64,000 bases of DNA, from contig CAUYLG010065930.1 of the NCBI GenBank assembly GCA_963573385.1, positions 91,901 to 155,900 of the forward strand, given 5' to 3'. Below, piece by piece: positions 24,329-36,489 of the stretch (positions are counted from its first letter, which is position 1; the number at the start of each line of letters is the position of its first letter). The notes beneath the pieces were generated by a model that saw nothing but the letters and a program-made list of their open reading frames with translations, made no database searches and had not been told where the DNA came from. The DNA comes from Cacajao melanocephalus (taxonomy: Eukaryota; Chordata; Mammalia; Primates; Pitheciidae). The position numbers were made by a program, and so were the translations under genes.

Positions 24329-25619
24329 GCCTTTTACTTAGTAAATCCTAGGGATTACCAAATATTCTTTTGGTCTCTGATCAATCAATCAAGGCTGTAT
24401 ACATACACACACATGCATATATAAATTATATTAAAACATATTTCTGTGTGGAAAATATTGCATATATATATATATTACATATTGTAAGACATTTTTTTCC
24501 AGAGCAAGTGTGGATATAATTTTAAGTGAAATAAAACTATTAACAATTATGAAGGTTTTGTTATTCATGATATATTTAATAGTGGTGTTTGTGTAGAGGA
24601 TGACAGTGTATGTTCACTGTTTGGTGAATGTAGTATTCATGATATCTGTCTTCTCCCAGCCCCAAAAGTACAAAAATGAATATTCAACTTTCAGGGATCA
24701 TTATCTCTCTTAATCTTTTCTCAGTTTTGCTATGGTCATGAGGGCAGCCTATAAGCCCATTGTCTGCTAAAAGTACAGATTTTAAATGTTAAAAGGGGGT
24801 GGTTTTTGTATTACATACACTTGTATCTCAGAATTTTCCTTGTCTTAGTTCCTTACCATACCTCAAAGTGTAAATGTGAAATATCTAAAATACATTTAGG
24901 ATCAAATAATTGCTATTGTTATGCTCAGAAAGTGTTTTTTTAAAAAAAAGCTTTTCGTCTTTGTTACAACTTTCCTATCAATCTTGGCTACATTTTGGTG
25001 TGTGTGGAAATAATATTATGAATAAAAGACAGCTAGGCCAAATTGATTTTTAAGAGAATTTAATGACTCATTTATAGAATCTGAATTTTTAGACTTAGTG
25101 AAAAAAATCATGCAAACTTTCATCAGTTGATGTTCTCTGTCTGAAATCAAATGTTTCTATTATACTCCTAATACCTAAAGACATTTAAAGAAACTTCCTT
25201 TAAATAGGTCTAATAATACAGACTATTTCTACATGATAAAGAGTTACAGACTATTTCTACATAATAGAAGAGCTTCCAAATGCCATATAAAGTAATTAGC
25301 TATTGTTGCTTCATGTGAAGTTGTATGAATGATGAAAACATATACATATAGTTCACTTCCCATTCAAATAATTTATAATTATATCACTACAAGATAAGAA
25401 ATATTACCATTGTGGTATCTATTTTATGTACAGAATTGTGCTTACAAAAATTATGTAAATGTATCATATACACATGTATATTTATATATCTATATTTATA
25501 TATTTACACATTAATCTGATTATACTCAATATAACATAGTATTTTACAACATCCTTAACTACAATTGTAAATAGATTTGTAAAGCTGAATACCATTCTGA
25601 TTGATAAAAACACCATAAT
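24329..25619. other. AT-rich, repeat-poor sequence
   Basis: Contains short CA/TA runs (about 24400-24480) but no element or gene I can name. Confidence 0.5.
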
Positions 25620-26052
25620 TTTAAACATAAGATGAATTGTATCCCCCTCAAAAAATTGTATGTTTAAATCCTAATCCTAGTACCTCAAGTTGTGGCTTTA
25701 TTTGGAAATAGGGCTTTAGGGATGTAACTAGTTAAGATGAAGTCATACTAGGGTAGAGTGGGCCAATAACCCAATATGACTGGATTCTTTATGAATAGAA
25801 TATCACGTGAAGAGACACATATGCATTCACACTGAGAGAACGTAAGATTAGAGTTACGCTGTCACAAGCCGAGGAACTACCAGAAGCTTTGAGAAAGGCC
25901 TGAAACAAATACTTCTGTAGCACCTTCAGAGGAAATGCTCTGCTGACAGTTTGATCTTAGATTTCCAGTCTCTAGAACTTTGTGACAATAAATTTCTGTT
26001 GTTTAGGTCACTCTGTGGTACTTTGTTATAGCAGCCATAGCAAACTAATATG
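25620..26052 (+). mobile_element. MLT1-type LTR
   Basis: 'tttatttggaaatagggctt', 'gttaagatgaagtcatac', 'gactggattctttatgaat', 'gacaataaatttctgttg' and 'gttatagcagccatagcaaa' follow the order of a mammalian MaLR LTR with a poly(A) signal near the 3' end. Confidence 0.85.
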
Positions 26053-26183
26053 TCTCTATTTTTTCAACTTACTGGCTTTTGTAAGTAACAATAAATGTTA
26101 CTGTACCAAAAGGGTCATTCACCTCTCCAATTATTTTATTTTACAAAATAAACTTTATTAAAGTATAATTTACATTGAAAAAA

Positions 26184-26605
26184 GAAAACTGGCTCAGAGA
26201 AGTCTGAGCTATATGAGATATGCAAAATTTATCAGGCCCCAAAAGACATGACTATGGGACTTCAATCATGCCTGGTGCACTCATGAGTGGGATGGGGGAA
26301 ATTGTTTAAAGACATTTGGTTCCTGACTCACCCATTATCTACATGTTCCTGGAATTTGTGATAGAAAGAACATTGTATAGCCAATTAACACCTCATGCTA
26401 TTTTAATATAAATTCTTGGTAAACAACTTAGGAACTGCCTTTTCCTTTAAAAGCCTACTTGTAATTATTGCCAATCAGGGCACATATTCAGGGCAACTTG
26501 AATCTATGCTTCTAGTTTGCAGTTCTCAAAATTCGCTGAAATCAACTCTCTATTTACTTATATTAGCATTAATTTTTGGCTCAATTTTTTTCCCTTTAGG
26601 TTGAT
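26184..26605 (+). repeat. Unclassified interspersed repeat, copy A
   Basis: Shares an ordered set of blocks with 35132-35295: 'gctcag..aagt.tgagct', 'aaaatt.atcaggcc', 'actatgg.a.ttcagtc' and 'gggaaattgtttaaag'. Looks LTR-like but I cannot name the family. Copy A seems to extend further 3' than copy B. Confidence 0.45.
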
Positions 26606-27465
26606 GTATCTGGTACAGTCTACATGTTTCAAAGTTACTCTCCTAGATTATCCAGTGTTTCTGTCTGAAAGAGATGCTTGATGGCAGCCTGAAGCCATTG
26701 CCTTCTCTGTCTTCAGAAGTCCCATTAGGTGTTGTGGGTAAGTTCTACTGAAATACGGACTTTATCCCACACTTTGATGGAAAGTCTAGACTTTATTTGG
26801 GCTCTTCTTTCAAACCACTTCTTTCTAGGATAAAGATTTTTGTTAATGTTTTCTCTGTGGGCAGATTTGGAATACAGTAAAAAACAAAACAAAACAAAAA
26901 CTGCCTTTTTTTCTGCCTCTGTCTCACAGCAGGTGGTTCATGTCAAAGTTTTTCTGCTTTTGCCTCAGGACTGGAGGTTGGGGTTAAGGTCAGGCAAAGA
27001 GCTTTCCATAGAAATTTTGCTTTTTTCACCTGTCTCACAACAGAAGGTTTGGATGAAGAGATTGGCAGTTTGGCAACAGTGGTCTTGTTTTAAATAGCAT
27101 GCTTTAAAAATTGCAGCTGCTTTCTACTGTTTAAAATTTAGGCTTGGTTTTATATTTGTCATAAACTAATTAAATGCCAGTTGGTTTTATGTACAATAGT
27201 TATTGGGTATTCTCTTTTAAATATCTAGGAAAGAGGACTCAGTTAACCCAGGACGGTCATATGCAGCAATGACCAAAATGGGGGCCCTTTGAAATTTTCT
27301 AAAATAATGTACTAATGTGTATAACTGGAAAAAGCTACTATTGGAACAAGACAAATTGAATGGGAGAACTACTTCATCTTTGTTCTGGATGAAATAAGAG
27401 ATTTGAAAAGAATTGTTTAAGAACTCTATTGTCATAAATTAGCTTAATTAAAAGCTTATGTTCAA
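26606..27465. other. Repeat-poor intergenic sequence
   Basis: No gene or repeat recognised. Confidence 0.5.
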
Positions 27466-27775
27466 GGCCAGGCACAATGGCTTACACCTATAATCCCAAC
27501 ACCTTGGGAGGTCATGGTGGGAGGTTCACTTGAGCCCAGGAGTGAACATCAGCCTAGATAACATAGTGAGAGCTTGTCTCTACAAAAAGATTAAAAACAA
27601 AAACAAAAACTAATCAGGCATGCTGGCATGCACCTGTAGTCCCAGTTACTTGGGAGGCCAAGGCAGGAGGATCACTTTAGCCTGGGACATCAAGGCTGCA
27701 ATGATCTTTAATTACATCACTGCACTCCAGCCTGAGCAACATAGTGAGACACTGTCTCTTTAAAAAAAAAAAAAA
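27466..27775 (+). mobile_element. AluJ
   Basis: Complete but diverged Alu with features of the oldest subfamily ('gatcactttagcctggg', 'gagcaacatagtgagac'), an A-rich middle linker and an A-tail at 27762-27775. Confidence 0.9.
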
Positions 27776-28857
27776 TTGGATATTCAGGCTATACTTTTTT
27801 GGGGGAGAAAAAAGCTATTCTGCTTTTTTCTCTTGGATCATATTTCTGTGGAATTCTTTCAGTCAACGAAAGCCTTTTAAAAAATGTTTAATACCTCTGT
27901 TTGCTTACTATCTTGTTGGCATAACTGTGCTGAGAAAAATGTAAAACTTATTTGGCCATTTATAAAGCATGAAATCTCCTCAAATTGGCTTCTCTATGTA
28001 TTCTTCCATGTTTTCCACTTATGCTTTTCCATCCCTTTGCCATTTTTGATAACACATGAAGAAATCTAAAAGAGACTTCAAATGACTCAGACTTTATGTT
28101 GAGTAAAGGAAAACATCCAGGGTCTTCTGTTTTCCTTACAGAGTTCAGTCACAGGCAGATTTCTCTCCAGTCGAAAGCTTTGCTCTCTTTTTCACTGAGT
28201 TACCTGATCTCTTTTGCTTTCAGGGTATCAGGAACTACTTCATACTGTGAGAGAGAAGTTGACTTTTGTGTGTGTTCAGCGGCTAAAAAGTCACTCGCAA
28301 AAGTTGCACTTTCAGAAATTGCTGATAGCAGTTGTAGTGAATCGGTATTACTGCAGAGGGATGCTTGTTTCTTTGTAGATTTCCCTAAGAAAGGCACATT
28401 TTGAAGACTTGGAGGCTATAGAAACACTCACCACCAAGAACTAATACTCCTGCAGGAGATGGGTTGATCACAGAGTGGGTTGATTGGTGTTGGGTCACCC
28501 ATGAGCCTTGCGGAATGTCTTCATAGTAAGGTGCACTATGGGAGCATTTTTGGCCTGTTATGGTGCTTCCCTTTTTTGGGGGACCTGGAATTCAGTGTAA
28601 AAGTAAGATCCTTGATTTTTAAAGATCTAGATGCTCTGCCTTAGAGCTGTGCCTGCTTTTAAACATGTTTAAATCTTAGGCCCTGAAAACTGTAAATGCT
28701 TTCTTTGTCCTACTCTATAAAGGGCTCAATGCTGAGGTCAGTAATCAAATTTAGAAACAAGCTAAGCAGAAAAGACCACCTATTAAACTGAATCCATCTC
28801 CAAACTATAACTTTTTAATATTTAGATGGCTGCTTTGTGTTAAAATGCATGCTCTGA
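27776..28857. other. Unassigned sequence with one 102-codon open frame
   Basis: The frame at 28096-28404 (plus) is about 100 codons and overlaps a good acceptor-like 'cttttgctttcagg' at about 28211-28224. A second frame reads through the same stretch with one internal stop. I recognise no domain. It may be an old LTR or a chance frame. Confidence 0.3.
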
Positions 28858-29335
28858 ATGAAGAGACTCCCCGGAAACAGGCTTTGTGTGAGCAACATGG
28901 CTGTTTATTCACCCGGGTTTGGACACGCTGAATCCGAAAAGAGAGTCAGTGGAGGGAGGTGGGATAGGAGTTGGTTTTATAGGTTTGGGGTAGGCATTGG
29001 AAAGTTACAGAAGTTATACTTTAGGGTGGTTTTTGCAAGCTGGGAGGGGTTCATAGGTTTGCAAGCTGGGAGGGATTCATAGGTTTGCAAGCTGGGAGGA
29101 GGTCATAGGGTCTGGAGTCACGAGGAGGTTGACCAAGGTTGGTTACAAAGTCCAATGGCCTTATCAATTGAGGCCGGAATAAGAATAATAGAAGAATGTC
29201 TCGAGTTAGTTAGGTGCCACAGGGGTTGATTATTCTTCCGCTTTTCATGGTCTTCCAGTTACTTCAGGTTTTCTAATTCCGGGAGGCCATCCAGAGGTGT
29301 ACATGTGGGTCGTAGGGGTCACCATAGCATCCATG
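28858..29335 (-). mobile_element. LTR7-like class I LTR, antisense
   Basis: Begins 'tgaagagactcc..ggaaacaggctttgtgtgag', then 'ggctgtttattcac' (reverse of an AATAAA-bearing end) and 'gaaaagagagtcag', as in reversed HERV-H-type LTR7 and close relatives. It includes 'cttccagttacttcagg' and 'gaggccatcc' towards its 5' end. Contains a small tandem repeat at 29034-29110. Right boundary approximate. Confidence 0.7.
29034..29110. repeat. Three-copy 26-bp tandem repeat
   Basis: The unit 'tttgcaagctgggaggg' plus 'ttcatagg' occurs three times in a row with few changes, inside the LTR7-like element. Confidence 0.9.
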
Positions 29336-30246
29336 GCTCCTTCAGTCAACCTAAAAGACCTTACACTTTTAACCTTTTTAAAAGAAATTTACATCTATAA
29401 AAAAATTCTCATGAGTCAGGGCATCTCCCTCTTTGTATCAAAACTACTAGAAAATTTTATAATGGGGAAGGTATTGCCTTAAATTGTTCAAGGCAATTTA
29501 AAATACCTTACCATTGTTCAAGATAATTATCTTGACAAACTTGTCTTGATTAGGTGTTTACTTATGCCCTTCTTTGCCTCAGCAAATAATAGTGTTTATA
29601 TGTAAGTTCTGTGCTTTTGGGGTATAAGTTTTTACCTGCGTCATGTCTTTGAAAGTGCAAATGTGAGATTGTCTAGCTAACAATTTCTTATGGCACTTGA
29701 ACAGCTAACTGAGGGATCAATAGTCTAAAAGTGGGAAAAATGTATTTGAAAATTGAAAAATGAATCTTATAAACCTATTAGGCCTGCTTGTATCTGTGTG
29801 TCTGTCCATATGTATATCTATATGTTTCATGTGTATGTAATATTTCACTACTAAAATATGTAAAAGCGCTTTAATTGATTGACGTAAAAAAGTAAATATC
29901 TGAAATCAAATATTTTATCAGAATAACAGAAACTAACTAAAATGTCTTTTAGTTCACATGACTTAGGTATATCTTTGACCAATACAACTAATTTAATATT
30001 ATCAGTTTAATAAAAATAACTCTTCTGAGTTATCAACAAAAAAGGCATGTATTTAATTTTTAGGTTTATGCTTTTATGATACTTGCCTAATATAGAGTAA
30101 CATAAAAATGGATAGTAGAAAATGTAACTTGAAATGATTGCTAGAATTTTCTAATGTCTCCTGAAATTTTCCGAACATAATTTTCAAGAATAAACTAAAT
30201 AAATGTAAATGGAATAAATAATTATAATATCGCTTCATAATGCATT
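29336..30246. other. AT-rich unassigned sequence
   Basis: Possible decayed retroviral internal sequence; nothing firm. Contains an imperfect inverted repeat near 29469-29508 and a perfect palindrome at 29518-29535. Confidence 0.4.
29518..29535. repeat. Perfect 18-bp palindrome
   Basis: tcaagataattatcttga equals its own reverse complement. It follows a separate imperfect hairpin at 29469-29508 ('aaggtatt' ... 'aatacctt'). Confidence 0.9.
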
Positions 30247-30884
30247 TGTCAGAGGGATTTGAACCAGGGTGACTCTGTCTTGAATAGGGCTGGATAAAAT
30301 AAGCCTGAGACCTACTGGGCTGCATTCCCAGAAGTTTAGGCATTCTTGTTTACAGGATGAGATAGGAGGTCAGCACAAGATGCAGGTCGCAGAGACCTTG
30401 CTGATAAAAGAGTTTGCAGTAAAGAAGCTGGCAAAAACCCACCAAAACCAAGATCCCCAGGAAAGTGAACTCTGGTCATCCTCACTGCTCATTATATGCT
30501 AATTATAATGCATTAGCATGGTAAAACACACTCCCACCAGCATCATGACAGTTTATAAATGCCATGGCAACATCAGAACATTACCCTATGTGGTCTAAAA
30601 ATGGGAGGAACCCTCAGTTCTAGGAATAAACCACCCTTTTCCTAGAAAACCCATGAATAATCCACCCCTTGTTAAGCATATAATCAAGAAGTAACTGTAG
30701 GTATAATTAATCAGTTGAGTAGCCCATACTGCTGCTCTGCCTATGGAGTAGTCATTCTGTCATTTCTTTACTTTCTTAATAAACTTGCTTTCACTTTACT
30801 GTATGGACTCACCCCAAATTCTTTCTTGCATGAGGTCCAAGAACCCTCTCTTGGGGTCTGGATTGGGATCCCGTTCCGGTAACC
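30247..30884 (+). mobile_element. LTR10-like solo LTR (HERV-I/IP10 group)
   Basis: Begins 'tgtcagagggatttgaacca', continues with 'gcctgagacctactgggctg', 'gataggaggtcagcac', 'aagaagctggcaaaaaccca' and 'ccatggcaacatcag', and has 'cttaataaacttgctttcac' with an AATAAA signal. It ends 'tcttggggtctggattggg' and 'ggtaac'. About 640 bp, essentially full length. No retroviral internal sequence follows on either side, so it is a solo LTR. Confidence 0.75.
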
Positions 30885-31278
30885 TGTTTACTTAAAAAGG
30901 ATTTTCAAATCCTTTTGATAATTTTTCACTTAGGGATTTTGCTAAGCTAAGTTAAATTATAAATGTTCATTCAATACCTAAATCATCTACAGATAAGATA
31001 TAATACTAAGACATTAATGACTAATTATGAGTTGAAGCTTATATATTTTTGGCTTCTTATTTCAGAGAAACAAATATATTTAACCCTTTAATAAATAAGT
31101 TCTATTCCACATTAAAAAATTGATCCATTAAGACAACTATGTTTCTAAATATGATAAAATGTGTATTCATAAATTGTTAGTATATAACTGATAGTTAAAA
31201 ATTACTTACTGGGGTTACTACAGGTTAAAATTCTGAGTGGTATATGATAATTAAAACTAGATATAAGAAGGAAAATGA
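30885..31278. other. AT-rich unassigned sequence
   Basis: No gene or repeat recognised. Confidence 0.5.
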
Positions 31279-31658
<380 letters not shown>

Positions 31659-31853
31659 TTATTTGGAAGTTTTTAAGTTTAATGGATAAAAAAAGGATAC
31701 AATGAGATAGATAAATTGAAAGGCTATAGAGAAGTTGAAATGAAAGAGGATTAAAAAAACTGTAAAAGGGTATAAAAGATTTGTGAAAATCTTGGTATGG
31801 TCAAAACTGGATTGAATGAATCTGTTTATTAGGTTTTATTAAAATTAGATTTA

Positions 31854-32867
31854 GCTCAGACCAGGATCCCTGGAAAATGGAGAAGCTGTGCCAATAGAGG
31901 GGGGCCAGAAACTCCCACTCTAGAATGCTCTATAATGTTGGGAGACACCTAGGATGTGAGGCCAGAGACTTTCTGGAAGTGTTTGTTCTGGCCCCACCCG
32001 ACCCCAGGCAGTCCACAGCTGTCTGCAGAGTCTGATGGTGCAGGGGCTTGCACAGAGTTAGAGCCAGAGGAGAGAGGCCCGGCAGCCATGGCAGTGGAAG
32101 GAGGAATAAAATGTGTGAAGTTCTTGCTTTACATCCTCCTGCTGGCCTTTTGTGCCTGTGCAGTGGGACTAATTGCCGTGGGTGTCTGGCACAGCTTGTC
32201 TTCAGTCAGACCATAATCCAGGGGGCTCCTCTGGCTTTCTGTTGCCTGTGGTCATCATCACAGTGGGTGTCTTCCTCTTCCTGGTGGCCTTCGTGGGCTG
32301 CTGTGGGCCCTGCAAGGAGAATTATTATCTTATGATCACGTTTGCCATCTTCCTGTCTCTTATCATGCTGGTAGAGGTGGCTGCAGCCATTGCTTGGCTG
32401 TGTGTTTAGAGATAAGATGATGTCAGAATTTAATAACTTCCAGCAGCAGATGCAGAATTACCCAAAAAACAACCACATGGCTCCAATCCTGGATAGGATG
32501 TAGGAAGATTTTAAATGCTGACTACACAGATTGGGAGAACATCCCTTCCATGTCCAAGAACTGAGTCCACGACTCCTGCAGCATCAATGTCACTAGGGAA
32601 TATGGGATTAATTTCACTGAGAAGGAGATCTATAAGGAAGGCTGTATGGAGAAGATTGGGGGCTGGCTAAGGAAAAAATGTGCTGGTAGTGGCTGTAGCA
32701 GCCCTTGGAATAGCTTTTGTCAATGTCTGGGAGTTGTCTTTGCCTGCTGCCTCGTGAAGTATGTCAGAAGTGGCTATGGGAGTCTGGTCTCTTCAGCCTC
32801 CTCATCTGGCGGAATGTAGTAGTCTCCTCCAGGGTTTTCAATTAAGCAGATTATTTTTTCAGACAAA
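31854..32867 (+). pseudogene. CD63: Processed pseudogene of CD63 (tetraspanin-30)
   Basis: Retrocopy of the mRNA of CD63, a four-span tetraspanin of late endosomes, lysosomes and exosomes. The start codon is at 32088-32090 in good context and the first codons read MAVEGGIKCVKFLLYILLLAFCACAVGLIAVG, the first membrane segment. A one-base loss near 32187 breaks the frame. In another frame the third-membrane-segment region follows (VGVFLFLVAFVGCCGPCKENYYLMITF). Downstream there are further frameshifts, stops (near 32500 and 32562) and small deletions. One of these removes the codons of the Cys-Cys-Gly motif of the large extracellular loop (about 32512), and another removes the C-terminal GYEVM lysosomal signal (about 32777). 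No introns are present, the 3'UTR is recognisable to 'aattaagcagattatttttt', and a short A-tract follows at 32865-32871. 'tagattta' in an A-rich context occurs on both sides (31841-31853 and 32868-32879), as in L1-mediated insertion. Not functional as a tetraspanin gene. Confidence 0.93.
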
Positions 32868-32879
32868 AAAATAGATTTA

Positions 32880-35131
32880 ATATTAATAAAACACCGATAA
32901 AAGGTAAACTTTGGTTTTCTCTTTTGGACAAGATTTTCATATAGTATTAAAAAGAGATAATAAAATATTTTCTTTATTCTTTGAATGAACTGCAAAATAA
33001 AAAAGAGGAGAGAGTTTGCCTTGTGCCATCTTTACTAGGTTTCTTGATTGTTTGAGAACTGAGTCTCCCCTCTATCAATAAGTAATGGTCTTTGCTTAAT
33101 GATATCTAAGAATAATTACTTTGGCTAATGAATGACCATTATTTTGTAGTAATTTATGCTCCTATTTTGGTATCAAGTATTCTAAATGTTAATATTTGAT
33201 ATTTCCAAATCAAATTTCAAATTCTAAAATTAAGTCTTTTGCAAAAGGAACCCATGGAAATTCAGGAAAAATATATTAGGCTTATTTGGTATGTTAAAAT
33301 TATATGGGAAACATTATCAAATAAGAAATGATATTTAATTTTCTTTGAGTTATAGTTGTATAAATGTGTTATTAATATGTGTTTCAAAATGATGTGGTAT
33401 TCCAAAATTCTGACATGTGTGGTATATTATCAGTCATAATTATAACTATGTGAAATTGTTGTACGCCACAGAAATAAGAAAATTTTCATGTCAATTGTGT
33501 CTTTAACTATGGCTACTCTAAATCTTTTGCTATCTACAGAAAATTTTTATTTTACTATGATTCTTCTCAGAACACAGTTTACAGTCAGCTAGAGTCCAAA
33601 ATTTGCTTTTTCTTCAAGAAAATTCATAGAAAGGGACCCTGACAAGTACAATTCAATGCAGGTTTCTCATAACTTTGCAAATCATATAATTAGACTAAGT
33701 ACAATCTTTCAGAGCTTTAGTACAAAAATGATTTGTCCATAAAGATTGCTAACCCAACATCAATACGAACAATAATTAATTACATGTTAGTGAACTGATA
33801 GAAAACTGAAAGGATTTGTATGACCTTTATTTTGAAACAATGCTGATTTTTAAAAATATTAAGTTTTCTAGAGTCAAGAAAACTTTTTCCTTTGAGCTAT
33901 CTGTAGCTAACAGCAATTGGGTAAAGTATACTTTTGTGAAAAAAATTCAAACATTTTTTTTTCTCTATGCGTGGTTTATCCAGAATTCAGAACTATTTTT
34001 TATTTTATTTTAATTTTGTAATTTTATAGCAATTTAGTTACTTTTTGTAATAGGACATATTGGATACACTGATTATTTTATCAGGGCTTTGACTAAAATG
34101 TCATAGTTTCAAATGTAACCAAACTGCTTTGACGAATTGAGGTTGATTTGATAAAACCAATAGATGTGAGGGGAAAAAAACAAAACAAAAAAACCTGGCC
34201 TCCGACTTTGTCTATTTGGTTCTCTTACAAAGTTCCTAAATTTGCATAAGTAAAGAATGTCACTTTCTAACAGGCCCATGAAACTCAAGGTATTTTGGGG
34301 ACCTTGAGAAGAGACAGATTCACCCAATTTGTACAGATATCAGAACGGTCGAATGGAAAAACCTTGGCTTGGCTTTCTATACTTGAGATGTATTTAGAAA
34401 GTCTAATTTGAGATTCTTTATGAAAAAGTTTTATCAAATCCAACTTAAAAGATCCTATATGGCCAATCACTGTTTTCATTTCACTTTATGCAAATAATCA
34501 AGCCAAGTATAATACTAAAACTTATTTTCAAATAAATTTGTCTTAAGATTTATCTTTGGTAGAAATGGAGAATTAGGGAAAATATGCTTCAGAAGAAAAC
34601 TATATAATGCTTGTGATCAGATTCTAGTCTTGAAATTGTTTTTAAGTTATTATTTTCCTACGATTTGGACTGAATTCTGAATTATTTTCTGGCTACAAGT
34701 ATCTAAAAAAGAATATGGATTTAATTTTCTTCCTTATGTTTTTAGTTGACTCCCCAATGGAACAGGTAACTTTTTAAAATTTGTTTTGGCATACACATTC
34801 TTTTTTATCTCTCATTGTTTTACTTCTTCCAAGCAAAGTAAACTTGTGGTATTCTGAGGACTAGAGATGATTCAACAACCAAAAGTAGCTCTATACACCA
34901 CTGACTTCACTAAAGAATTATTTTTTCCACCCCATCCCTCTGTGATGCCATCCGAATTCAGCTTTTGGTGCTCTTAAAATTCTTGAGTGAGACACATCTC
35001 CCTCCTACCCCCTGACACAGAACAGGACTATTCAGGAATAGGCTTTTGAAGGCTGTCTATCACTGTTGCCTCAGCAAAGATAATCATTAATGCTTCCATG
35101 GGAAGATTATTGATCAAAAGAGGATAAATGA
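32880..35131. other. AT-rich sequence, possibly old retroviral internal remnants
   Basis: About 2.2 kb without a firm assignment. Contains an A-rich/CAAAA run at 34172-34192. Short frames only; no gene seen. Confidence 0.4.
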
Positions 35132-35295
35132 AAAAATGAAAATAGCTCAGGAAAGTTTGAGCTAAGCAAAATTATCAGGCCTAAAAAGATAAAACTATGG
35201 AATTTCAGTCGTGCTTCTGTACCCATGTTATGGGCAATTGTTTAAAGGCTGTCTCATTCATTGTCTTCATGTTTTGTAGTGGAGAGAATAAAATA
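35132..35295 (+). repeat. Unclassified interspersed repeat, copy B
   Basis: Same block order as 26184-26605 ('aatagctcaggaaagtttga', 'attatcaggcct', 'caattgtttaaagg'). Same strand, about 9 kb apart, diverged, so more likely two members of one dispersed family than a recent duplication. Confidence 0.45.
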
Positions 35296-36403
35296 GTAAA
35301 AATTAAAACCGCAGTTTGCATTTTATCAGAAGTGGAAATTAAATAACAGAAAGGTATCATACCATCAGCCAAAGGAGCAATCTAAAAATGACATCTCAAA
35401 ACTTACTCTTTTTAATAAGTTAGAAAAACTACATTCTCACCAACTGTTACGATTTCAGTGACTCAACCCTAACAAATTTGGGAGGGGAGGACATTTTTAG
35501 TCTTTAGCATGGCTTGACTAAAAGACTAGGTTCCTCCAAACACCTGCACATATAGAGGAAGAGACTTTGCATATCATGTGTCATATATGCTTGGAATGAA
35601 TTTAGATGATTATCATGACAACTGCTAGCCAAGGAGAATATTTAGTAGTATGGGTATGGACATCGCCAAATACCACAAGAATGAGGTCATGTTGATTATA
35701 CAGTCTGGTGGAACTAAAGCAACTGGACTTCATTTATTTCCATTGTGAAACCCTTATATCTTGGTTTTATAATAAATGTCGAAAGCAAAGAGACAAGTGT
35801 CAGTTACTACACAAGTGTCTTTGTAGACAGTCTTACCTCATTCTTCTCCCAGTTCCAGACAAACATGTCAAGTGTGGCTTTGCATATGTCAGAATAATTG
35901 TGAAAAATACATAACTTACCAGGGCAAAGCCATGTTTTATTTTTCCCTTTAAAAGTGTTTTATCCCACCAATTTGTCATTTTCTTTTTTTAGGCAGGCTT
36001 TGAGAGTCATGTTTCAGTTTGTTGCCTTGCTTGATAAAAGTTAAACAGTAAAAGTTTATTCAGTTACAGATCTGGCTAAAGAACAAAGAGAGGGAGAAAA
36101 AGTGTGTGTGGGCGATATGGGTGATGTTAAAAGCCCTTGAGTCTTGTTTCAGAAGTAAGAATCCATACAAAAATTGTAACTAATGATAATAAAGCCTAAG
36201 TGCTATATATAGAATTACAAGTCATGGTGAATCATTGACATTTTACTCCAAGAATGCTATTGCTATTGAGATTTTAAATATCTAAATGCCTTTTTATTAT
36301 CAGGTCTATGTTAGATTTTAGGAGTCTGAAATCATTTTCTGATCATGGGAACCTTTCTCTTTATGTGTGCGTTAACTGGAATGAATTTAGATGATTACAA
36401 TGA
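35296..36403. other. Repeat-poor sequence with two copies of a 28-bp direct repeat
   Basis: The 28 bases at 35592-35619 recur at 36377-36404 with two adjacent mismatches. The second copy runs straight into the TG/AG microsatellite. No gene recognised. Confidence 0.6.
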
Positions 36404-36404
36404 C

Positions 36405-36444
<40 letters not shown>

Positions 36445-36462
36445 AAGAGAGATAGAGAGAGA
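36404..36462. repeat. (TG)n(AG)n compound microsatellite
   Basis: About ten TG units then a GA-rich run with a few interruptions. One strand is purine-rich over the second half. Confidence 0.95.
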
Positions 36463-36489
36463 GGTGTAATATTTCAGTAAAAACTGTCT

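Noticed and set aside
31956..32409. Intact short tetraspanin-like gene
   Set aside because: The open segments are pieces of the CD63 retrocopy in different frames, broken by frameshifts and stops.
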